Origin: FEN-1219 sp036563665
Lineage (GTDB): Bacteria > Pseudomonadota > Gammaproteobacteria > Steroidobacterales > Rariloculaceae
Direction of reading: 5' to 3'
DNA: 64,000 nucleotides
Assembly: GCA_036563665.1 (NCBI GenBank)
Contig: DATCLY010000043.1
Span: 16,072 to 80,071, forward strand
The translations under genes were made by a program, and so were the position numbers. The notes beneath the pieces were generated by a model that was not told the DNA's origin, did no database searches, and saw only the letters and a program-made list of their open reading frames with translations. This document shows, piece after piece, positions 8,178 to 14,843 of this stretch (position 1 is the stretch's first letter; the number at the start of each line of letters is the position of its first letter).

Positions 8178-8900
8178 GTGTCACCGATGCCCGCCCACGA
8201 CATCCCCGCCCGCGAGCGGTTGATCTTCGCGCTCGACGTGCCGAGCTTCGCGGCGGCCCGCCCGCTCGTCGAGCGGCTCGGCGACGCCGTCCAGTTCTAC
8301 AAGATCGGGCTCGAGCTCGCCATGTCGGGCGAGTACTTCGACCTCATGCGGTGGCTCATCGAGCGCGACAAGAAAGTGTTCGCGGACGTGAAGCTGTACG
8401 ACATCCCGGCCACGGTCGCGAGGGCCGTGCGTCAGCTCGCGCGCAGCGGCGCCACCTTCTGCACCGTGCACGGCGAGCGCGGCGTCACCGAGGCCGCGGC
8501 CGCGGAGAAGGGCGACACGCTCAAGATCCTCGCCGTCACCGTGCTCACGAGCGTCGAGCAACGCGACCTCGAGCAGGTGGGCATCACGGCCGATCTCGCC
8601 ACGCTCGCCATGCGGCGCGCGGAGGTGGCCGTCGCGAGCGGCTGCGACGGCGTGATCGCCTCCGGCCACGAGGCGGCGGCGCTGCGCGCGCGGCTCGGGC
8701 CCGGGCCGCTGATCGTCACGCCGGGCATCCGGCCCGCCGCGCAGCGCGGCACCGACGACCAGAAGCGCGTCATGGGGCCCGCCGAGGCGCTGCGGGCCGG
8801 CGCGGACTACATCGTGGTGGGCCGCCCCATCCGAGACGCCGCCGATCCCTACGCCGCCGCCGTCGCCATCCAGGACGAGATCGCCGCCGCCGTCGCATGA
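8178..8900 (+). CDS. pyrF: Orotidine-5'-phosphate decarboxylase (EC 4.1.1.23)
   Basis: The product is 240 aa and catalyses the last step of UMP synthesis. The catalytic Asp-Lys-Asp pattern is in FADVKLYDIPATV near residue 68. ALDVPSF at the N-terminus, VTPGIRP and the phosphate-binding VVGRPI near the C-terminus are typical. The GTG at 8178 agrees with the -10 element just upstream; an ATG three codons later (8187) is the alternative, and neither has a Shine-Dalgarno sequence. Its TGA overlaps the next start codon (ATGA). Orotate supply may come from the class 1B dihydroorotate dehydrogenase near 57-58 kb. Confidence 0.93.
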   Translation: MSPMPAHDIPARERLIFALDVPSFAAARPLVERLGDAVQFYKIGLELAMSGEYFDLMRWLIERDKKVFADVKLYDIPATVARAVRQLARSGATFCTVHGERGVTEAAAAEKGDTLKILAVTVLTSVEQRDLEQVGITADLATLAMRRAEVAVASGCDGVIASGHEAAALRARLGPGPLIVTPGIRPAAQRGTDDQKRVMGPAEALRAGADYIVVGRPIRDAADPYAAAVAIQDEIAAAVA

Positions 8901-10147
8901 CGGACGCCGAGCGCGAGCTTCGCGAACGCCTGCGCCGCATGAAGCTCGTCGCCACGGGGCTCCTCGTGGCCATGGCGGGGCTCTACGTCGTCACGAGCCT
9001 CGCGCTCGCGCGCTACCCGGCGCTCGGCTGGGTGCGCGCCTTCGCGGAGGCGGCCATGATCGGCGGGCTCGCGGACTGGTTCGCCGTCACGGCGCTGTTC
9101 CGCCGCCCGCTCGGGCTGCCGATCCCGCACACGGCCATCGTGCCCACGCGCAAGGACGAGATCGGGCGCGCGCTCGCCCGCTTCGTTCGCGACCATTTCC
9201 TCGTGCGCGAGGCCATCGAGCGCCGCCTGGCCCGCGTGGACCTCGCGAGCCGCATCGGCGCGTGGCTCGATCAGGAGGCGACGGCCGCGCGGCTCGCGCG
9301 CGACACGAGCCGCGCGCTCGACTGGTCGATGCAGGCGGTGGACAGCGCAGAGCTGCGCACGGCCGTGAAGGACAGCCTGCGCGAGGCGCTCGACCAGGCG
9401 CCGCTGCACGTGGCGCTCGCCCTGCTCGTCGACGTGCTGCGCTCGGAGAATCACGCCCAGGCGCTCATCGACCAGCTCGTGCAGTTCGGGCGCGACCAGC
9501 TCGACGCGCACCGCGACGACATCCGCCGGCGCATCGGCGAGCGCAGCCCGTGGTGGCTGCCCAAGTTCGTGGACGAGCACATCTACGATCAGCTCGTGGG
9601 AGAGTTCGAGCGGATCCTGAACGAGATCGGCACCAACCCCGAGCACCCGGCGCGCGTCGGCCTAAACGAGCGGCTCGAAACCCTGCGGCGCGGCCTCGCG
9701 GAGGACCCGGCCCTCATCGAGAAAGCGCGCGCGCTCCAGCACGAGTTCCTCGAGCACCCGACGGTGCACGCGTACGTGCGCGACCTCTGGGACCGCATCC
9801 GCGCGTACCTGCACGAGTCGTTCACGTCGCCGCAGTCCACGCTCCGGACGGGGCTCGAGCGGGAGATCAGGAGCATCGGCCGGTCGATCGCCGCGGACCC
9901 CGAGGTGGGCGCGCGGCTCAACCACTGGCTCAAGGAAGGGCTGATCTATCTCGTCGAGAACTATCGCAACAGCCTGTCGGAGATCATCTCCGAGACCGTG
10001 GCGCACTGGGACCCGAAAGCCACCGCCGCCCGCGTGGAGCTGCACATCGGCAGCGACCTGCAGTACATCCGCGTGAACGGCACGCTCGTGGGCGGGCTCG
10101 TGGGCGTGCTGATCTACGCGGGCTCGCGCGCGCTCGCCCTCTCCTGA
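8897..10147 (+). CDS. DUF445 (YjiN-like) inner membrane protein
   Basis: The product is 416 aa. One or two membrane segments lie at the N-terminus (LVATGLLVAMAGLYVVTSLAL, about residues 16-36, then the conserved AEAAMIGGLADWFAVTALFRRPLGLPIPHTAI block of DUF445). A last hydrophobic segment closes the protein (LVGGLVGVLIYAGSRAL). The middle is a long charged helical region. The biochemical function of DUF445 proteins is not established. Translation is coupled to pyrF through ATGA. The 3' end overlaps the 3' end of fadD on the other strand by 34 bases. Confidence 0.85.
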   Translation: MTDAERELRERLRRMKLVATGLLVAMAGLYVVTSLALARYPALGWVRAFAEAAMIGGLADWFAVTALFRRPLGLPIPHTAIVPTRKDEIGRALARFVRDHFLVREAIERRLARVDLASRIGAWLDQEATAARLARDTSRALDWSMQAVDSAELRTAVKDSLREALDQAPLHVALALLVDVLRSENHAQALIDQLVQFGRDQLDAHRDDIRRRIGERSPWWLPKFVDEHIYDQLVGEFERILNEIGTNPEHPARVGLNERLETLRRGLAEDPALIEKARALQHEFLEHPTVHAYVRDLWDRIRAYLHESFTSPQSTLRTGLEREIRSIGRSIAADPEVGARLNHWLKEGLIYLVENYRNSLSEIISETVAHWDPKATAARVELHIGSDLQYIRVNGTLVGGLVGVLIYAGSRALALS

Positions 10148-11820
10148 TCCTGCGCCGCGCGCGCCTTGAGCTCGCGCCGCAGCACCTTGCCCACGTTGCT
10201 CTTCGGCAGCTCCTCGATGAACTCGACGTAGCGCGGCACCTTGTATGGCGTGAGGTGCTCGCGGCAGTGCGCGAGCACGTCCTCGCGGGTGACGGTGGGG
10301 TCGGAGCGCACCACGAAGAGCTTCACGGCCTCGCCGGAGCCGCGGTCCGGCACGCCCACGGCCGCCGCCTCGACCACGCCCGGATGCCGCGCGACGACGT
10401 CCTCCACCTCGTTCGGATACACCTTGAAGCCCGAGACGACGATGACGTCCTTCTTGCGGTCTTCGATGTAGAGGAATCCGGCCGGATCCATGCGCGCCAG
10501 GTCGCCGGTGCGCAGCCACCGCCCCGGGAAGAACACGGCCTCGGTCTCCTCCGGCCGGTTCCAGTAGCCCGCCATGACCTGCGGCCCGCGGACGCAGAGC
10601 TCGCCCACCTCGCCGAGCGGCAGGTGATTGCCCTCGTCGTCGCAGATCGCGACGTCGGTCGAGGGGAACGGCAGGCCGATCGAGCCGTTGAACTCCTTCA
10701 AATCCAGCGGATTGCCGGAGACGATGGGCGACGCCTCCGTGAGGCCGTAGCCCTGCGCGATCGGCACCCCGGTCACGCGCTGCCAGCGCTCGGCCACCTC
10801 GCGCTGCACGGCCATGCCGCCGCCCATGGCCACGCGCAACGCGCTGAAGTCGAGCTCGGCGAAACCCGGCGTGCGCAGCAGCGCGTTGAACAGCGTGTTC
10901 ACGCCCGTCATGAACGCGAAGCGCACCTTCGCGAGCTCGCGCACGAAGCCGCGCGTGTCGCGCGGGTCGGTGATCAGCAGGTTGTGCCCGCCGAGCTCCA
11001 TGAAGCAGAACAAGTTCGCCGTGAGCGAGTAGACGTGGTAGAGCGGCAGCGGCGTCACCACGACCCCCGCGTCGTGCTCATAGAACGGCCGGGCCCATGC
11101 GGCCGCCTGGAGCGTGTTCGCGACCAGGTTGCGATGCGTGAGCATCGCGCCCTTCGAACGGCCCGTGGTGCCGCCCGTGTACTGCAGGAATGCGATGTCG
11201 CTGCCTCGCGACTCCACCGGCGTGAAGGCGCGCGCGGCGCCCTGGCGGAGCGCGTCGCGGTAGCGGATCGCCCCCGGCAGGCGCCATTCCGGCACGAGCC
11301 GCTTCACGTGCTTCACGGCGAGGTTCACGATCGCGCGCTTCGGGAACGGAAAGAGGTCGCCGACCTCCGTGACGATCACCGTCTCGACGGCCGTGCCCGC
11401 GAGGGCGTGCTCGACGGTGTGCGCGTAGTTCTCGAGCACCACCACCGCCCGCGCCCCGCTGTCCGCGAGCTGCACCTGCAGCTCCGGCGCGGTGTAGAGG
11501 GGATTGGTGTTCACCACGATCATACCGGCCCGCAGCACGCCGAACACCGTCACGGGCGACTGCAGCAGGTTCGGCAGCATGACGGCCACGCGGTCGCCAC
11601 GCTGGAGCCCGGGCAGCCCTTGCAGGAACGCGGCGAACGCGCGCGAGAGCCGGTCCACCTCCGCGAACGTGAGCGTCACGCCCATGTTGGTGAACGCCGG
11701 CCGGTCGGCGAAGCGCTCGAGGCTCGAGTCGATGAGCGCCGTGAGCGAAGGGTAGACGTCCGGGTCGATCTCGGCCGGGACGCCGGGCGGGTAGGCCGCG
11801 AGCCAGGGCTTGGCCGTCAT
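10114..11820 (-). CDS. fadD: Long-chain fatty-acid-CoA ligase (FadD-type AMP-forming synthetase)
   Basis: The product is 568 aa and activates fatty acids to acyl-CoA through an acyl-adenylate at the inner membrane. The AMP-binding P-loop is YTGGTTGRSKGAMLTH near residue 215. Further motifs are QGYGLTEASP, WLRTGDLARMD, the DRKKDVIVVSGFKVYPNEVE fatty-acyl signature and the C-terminal KSNVGKVLRREL with the catalytic lysine. Length equals that of Pseudomonas FadD. It starts ten bases after the tesA stop, so thioesterase and ligase are co-transcribed, which fits recycling of free fatty acids. Its end overlaps the DUF445 gene tail to tail. Confidence 0.93.
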   Translation of the reverse strand: MTAKPWLAAYPPGVPAEIDPDVYPSLTALIDSSLERFADRPAFTNMGVTLTFAEVDRLSRAFAAFLQGLPGLQRGDRVAVMLPNLLQSPVTVFGVLRAGMIVVNTNPLYTAPELQVQLADSGARAVVVLENYAHTVEHALAGTAVETVIVTEVGDLFPFPKRAIVNLAVKHVKRLVPEWRLPGAIRYRDALRQGAARAFTPVESRGSDIAFLQYTGGTTGRSKGAMLTHRNLVANTLQAAAWARPFYEHDAGVVVTPLPLYHVYSLTANLFCFMELGGHNLLITDPRDTRGFVRELAKVRFAFMTGVNTLFNALLRTPGFAELDFSALRVAMGGGMAVQREVAERWQRVTGVPIAQGYGLTEASPIVSGNPLDLKEFNGSIGLPFPSTDVAICDDEGNHLPLGEVGELCVRGPQVMAGYWNRPEETEAVFFPGRWLRTGDLARMDPAGFLYIEDRKKDVIVVSGFKVYPNEVEDVVARHPGVVEAAAVGVPDRGSGEAVKLFVVRSDPTVTREDVLAHCREHLTPYKVPRYVEFIEELPKSNVGKVLRRELKARAAQDQERASAREPA

Positions 11821-11830
11821 GCCGGAGGGC

Positions 11831-12445
11831 TCAGAGCAGCCCCTCGAGAACGCTCCACACGTTCTCGAGCATGCGCGGCTGGCCGGCCGCGTTCGGATGG
11901 ATGCCGTCCGCCTGCATGAGGCTCGGGTCGAGCGCCACGCCTTCGAGCAGGAACGGCACGAGGGGCACGTCGTAGCGCTCCGCGAGCTCCGCGTAGACGT
12001 TGGCGAGGGCGGTGGTGTAGGCGCTGCCGTAGTTCGGCGGCAGCCGGATGCCGGCGAGCAGCACCATCGCGCCGTGGGCCTGGGCGAGCTCGATCATGCG
12101 CGCCAGGTTGTCGCGCAGCGTCTGCACGGGCAGGCCCCGGAGGCCGTCGTTGCCGCCGAGCTCGATGATCACCCACGCGGGCGCGTAGGTCTCGATGAGC
12201 TTCGGCAGACGCGCGAGGCCGCCGGCCGAGGTGTCGCCGGCGATGCTGGCGTTCACGACCTCATATTCGTACCCTTGCGTGCGCAGGCGCTCATCCAGCA
12301 TCGCTACCCAGGATTGCTCCGCGGCCAGCCCGTAGCCGCTGCTCAGCGAGTCGCCTACCACGACGATCGTCGCCTCGGCCCGCGTGAGCGCGGGCGTGGA
12401 GATCAGTGCGGTCGCCGCCGCGGCCGCGAGGAAGAGTCGACGCAT
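11831..12445 (-). CDS. tesA: TesA-type periplasmic esterase/thioesterase/lysophospholipase (SGNH)
   Basis: The product is 204 aa. A signal peptide (MRRLFLAAAAATALISTPALTRA, cut near residue 23) leads to the SGNH blocks: GDSLSSGYG with the catalytic Ser near 34, the Gly of block II, ELGGND and DGIHPN with the Asp-His pair. The ATG at 12443-12445 is set by the signal peptide. The start codon shares two bases with the ATG of the divergent ybbA gene (CATG), the same tesA/ybbA pairing as in E. coli but closer. Its stop lies ten bases before fadD. The promoter must lie inside ybbA. Confidence 0.92.
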   Translation of the reverse strand: MRRLFLAAAAATALISTPALTRAEATIVVVGDSLSSGYGLAAEQSWVAMLDERLRTQGYEYEVVNASIAGDTSAGGLARLPKLIETYAPAWVIIELGGNDGLRGLPVQTLRDNLARMIELAQAHGAMVLLAGIRLPPNYGSAYTTALANVYAELAERYDVPLVPFLLEGVALDPSLMQADGIHPNAAGQPRMLENVWSVLEGLL

Positions 12446-13142
12446 GAGCACCCGAGAGGATTTGCTGCGAGCCGAGAGCTTGACGAAAAAGGTTACCAGC
12501 CCCGAAGGCGAGCTGACCATCCTCGACGACGTGAGCCTCGCCATCGCGCGGGGCGAGACCGCGGCCATCGTGGGGCCTTCGGGCGCGGGCAAGTCGACGC
12601 TGCTCGCGTTGCTCGCGGGCCTGGACGAGCCGTCGTCCGGGCGCGTGTGGCTGAACGGGGTGGAGCTCACGGCGCTCGACGAGGACGGGCGCGCGGCGCT
12701 GCGCAATCGCGAAGTGGGCTTCATCTTCCAGTCGTTCCACCTGTTACCGTCGCTCACGGCGCTCGAGAACGTGCTGCTGCCGCTCGAGCTCGCCGGCGCC
12801 GCCCATGCGGCCGAGCGCGCGCGCCGGGCGCTCGCCGAGGTGGGCCTCGAGCACCGTCTCAAGCACTATCCGCGGCAGCTCTCCGGCGGAGAGAAGCAGC
12901 GGGTCGCCATCGCCCGCGCGTTCGTGACGGAGCCGTCGCTGCTGTTCGCGGACGAGCCTACGGGCAACTTGGACAACAAGACGGGCGCCCGGATTCTGAA
13001 CCTGCTGTTCGACCTGAACGCCGCCGCCGGCACCACGCTCGTGCTCGTCACCCACGACCTCGACGCCGCCGCCCGCTGCAACCGCATCATCGAGCTCGCC
13101 GCCGGCCGCATCGCCTCCTCCACCGCCCCCGCGCCCGCGTAA
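12444..13142 (+). CDS. ybbA: ABC transporter ATP-binding subunit, YbbA/LolD type, without a permease next to it
   Basis: The product is 232 aa. Walker A is GPSGAGKST, the Q-loop IFQSFHL, the signature LSGGEKQRVAIARA, Walker B SLLFADEPTGNLD and the switch VTHDLD. Similarity to E. coli YbbA runs over the full length, and the divergent tesA neighbour supports the assignment. In E. coli YbbA works with the large permease YbbP encoded directly downstream. Here no permease follows; instead there are about 700 bp of repeats. A GAGGAAGAG ribosome site precedes the ATG. The subunit may pair with a permease elsewhere or be a relic; the coding frame itself is intact. Confidence 0.88.
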   Translation: MSTREDLLRAESLTKKVTSPEGELTILDDVSLAIARGETAAIVGPSGAGKSTLLALLAGLDEPSSGRVWLNGVELTALDEDGRAALRNREVGFIFQSFHLLPSLTALENVLLPLELAGAAHAAERARRALAEVGLEHRLKHYPRQLSGGEKQRVAIARAFVTEPSLLFADEPTGNLDNKTGARILNLLFDLNAAAGTTLVLVTHDLDAAARCNRIIELAAGRIASSTAPAPA

Positions 13143-13240
13143 GCGGCTCGCCCCTGGGGCCGGCGTCCGCAGGCGGGCCTGTGGACGGCTTGCTGCGTGG
13201 CTCGACGGCCGAATGTGAAGACGATTCGGCGACAGCGGCA

Positions 13241-13359
13241 GGCGGACCTGCCTGACCTGGCCCCATGCGGGGACGGCGTGAATCCATCCCTGGAGCCTCG
13301 CGCGGCGCACGTCCTGTGCGCCGCGCGCCCCGCATGGGGCCAGGTCAGGCAGGTCCGCC
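13241..13359. repeat. Long compound inverted repeat with 32-bp perfect arms
   Basis: Arms 13241-13272 and 13328-13359 are exact reverse complements over 32 bases. Between them lies a second perfect 12-base inverted repeat (13299-13310 with 13316-13327) with a five-base loop. The interior piece GGCGTGAATCCATCCCTGG (13275-13293) is related to a piece of the repeat at 13588-13682 in inverted orientation. Confidence 0.85.
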
Positions 13360-13474
13360 GATCCCGACCCGCGTCCCGCGCCCCGGTTTCGTGCCGCCGA
13401 AGACGAGGACCGCGAGAGACACGCCGCGGCAACACCGAGCGCCCGACGCGCCACCGACGCCTACGCGCGACACT

Positions 13475-13583
13475 GCACGGACGCCCAGCGCGAGCGCGCA
13501 GACGTCTCAGCGCGGCGCGGACGTCCAACGCGACGCCCCGCGGACGTCAAACGCGACGCGCTGCAGACGTCGAAGAGGCGACG
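13475..13583. repeat. Degenerate ~23-bp quasi-tandem repeat
   Basis: Five diverged units begin near 13475, 13498, 13517, 13540 and 13563 (steps 23, 19, 23, 23). They share a core like GCGGACGTCNAACGCGACG. They are too variable, and lack spacers, to be a CRISPR array. Confidence 0.45.
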
Positions 13584-13587
13584 TGGA

Positions 13588-13682
13588 TCGCGATGGCCTG
13601 CTCCAGGGCGCTCGCGCGCAGGGATGCGCGCGCGCGAGCTACAGGGACGTATTCACCGCGTCCCTGGAGCAGGCCATCGCGA
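13588..13682. repeat. Inverted repeat with 21-bp perfect arms
   Basis: Arms 13588-13608 and 13662-13682 match exactly as reverse complements (core GCGATGGCCTGCTCCAGGG). The interior carries an imperfect GCTCGCGCGCA stem and the sequence ACAGGGACGTATTCACC. That sequence is the reverse-strand relative of the GTGAATCCATCCCTGG piece in the repeat at 13241-13359. Confidence 0.8.
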
Positions 13683-13836
13683 GCCGCGTCGCCGCCCGCG
13701 ATGAGGTCGACCGCGTCGCACCCGCCAGCGCCCACCCGCGTCGCGCCTGCGCACACGTCCACCCGTCGCACGCGCCACACGCAGGCGCGTCGCGCTCGGA
13801 CACGCAGGCGCAACGCGCGACGAAGCAAGGAGAAGG

Positions 13837-14811
13837 TCAGACGACGCGGCGGAGGCGCTCGCCGCGGAGGTAGGCGGCGATGTTCTCGGTGACCTGGTCC
13901 AAAGCGCGCTGGCGCGCCTCCTTCGCCGCCCAGGCGATGTGGGGCGTCACGATGAGGTTCGGCAGCTCCGCCGCCGCGCGCAGCAACACGTCGTCGGGCG
14001 TCGGCGGCTCCGTCGGGAGCACGTCGATGCCGGCCCCGGCGAGGCGCCCTTCCCGCAGCGCTTCGACCAGCGCCTCGTTGTCGACCAGCGCCCCGCGGGC
14101 CGTGTTGATCAGCAGCGCGTCGCGCTTCATGCGGCCGAGCTCCGCCCGTCCGATCATGTGGTGCGTCGCCTCCGTCAGCGGGCAGTGGAGCGTCAGCACG
14201 TCCGCCTGCTCGAGCACCGTCTCGAACGGCACGCGGCCCGACGGCACCTGGTCGGGCGCGAGCCCGCGGCGCGCGGCCACGGCCAGGCGCATGCCCAGCG
14301 ACTCCCCGAGCCGCCCCACCGCCTGCCCGAGCGAGCCGTAGCCGATGATCCCGAGCGTCCGTCCCGCGAGTTCGCGGATCGGGTAGTCGAACAGCGCGAA
14401 GGAGCGGCTGCGGGTCCACTCGCCGCCCACGACCAGCGCGTGATACCGGCCGACGTGCTGCGTGAGCCCGAGCACCAGCGCGAACACGTGCTGCACCACC
14501 GAGGTGCTGCAGTAGTCCCGGATGTTGGCGACGGCCACGCCGCGCTCGCGGGCGACGGCGGTGGCCACGTTGTCCGTGCCCGTGGCCGACACGACGATGA
14601 GCTCGAGGTCCGGAGCCCCGGCGATGGCGTCGCCGCTGATCGGCGCCTTGTTGGTGATGGCGATCTTGCAGTCGCGGATCCGCTCCGCCACCTCCGCGGG
14701 CGTCGAGTACGGGTAATACTCCGCATCGACCAGCGCATCGAGCTTGCCGGTATCGATCCCGGGCCCGAGCGTGGCGGCGTCCAAAAAGACGGTTTTCGGT
14801 CGGGTCGCCAT
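13837..14811 (-). CDS. D-2-hydroxyacid dehydrogenase (glycerate/hydroxypyruvate type)
   Basis: The product is 324 aa in the D-isomer-specific NAD(P)-dependent dehydrogenase family. The dinucleotide fold shows GYGSLGQAVGRLGESLGM near residue 150. The catalytic Arg is in NTARGALVDN, the Glu in GIDVLPTEPP and the His in VTPHIAWAAKEAR. It resembles HprA/glycerate dehydrogenases more than PdxB or SerA, and no ACT domain is present. The exact substrate is not decidable from sequence. The ATG at 14809-14811 gives a normal N-terminus (MATRPKTVFLD). It starts 32 bases after ppc and is likely co-transcribed with it. It ends at the repeat block. Confidence 0.85.
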   Translation of the reverse strand: MATRPKTVFLDAATLGPGIDTGKLDALVDAEYYPYSTPAEVAERIRDCKIAITNKAPISGDAIAGAPDLELIVVSATGTDNVATAVARERGVAVANIRDYCSTSVVQHVFALVLGLTQHVGRYHALVVGGEWTRSRSFALFDYPIRELAGRTLGIIGYGSLGQAVGRLGESLGMRLAVAARRGLAPDQVPSGRVPFETVLEQADVLTLHCPLTEATHHMIGRAELGRMKRDALLINTARGALVDNEALVEALREGRLAGAGIDVLPTEPPTPDDVLLRAAAELPNLIVTPHIAWAAKEARQRALDQVTENIAAYLRGERLRRVV

Positions 14812-14843
14812 GGCGACCAAGCTTACACCACGGCGGCGCGCGC

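Larger units (their letters stand above)
13143..13836. other. Gene-free, repeat-filled interval
   Basis: About 690 bp hold no credible gene. Open frames crossing it are rich in Arg, Pro, Ala and Thr and follow the repeats. The interval contains two long perfect inverted repeats and two runs of GC-rich quasi-tandem repeats. The second run, about 13684-13800, repeats a CGCGTCGC core every 23-27 bases. It occupies the place where the ybbP permease normally follows ybbA. Confidence 0.6.

Noticed and set aside
13475..13800. Regularly spaced repeats resembling a CRISPR array
   Set aside because: Units are degenerate and adjoin without unique spacers, and no cas gene is in the window.
13197..13892. 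Overlapping plus-strand frames of about 200-230 codons in the repeat block
   Set aside because: They follow inverted and quasi-tandem repeats, have extreme Arg/Thr/Pro content, no ribosome site and no family pattern, and run into the dehydrogenase gene.
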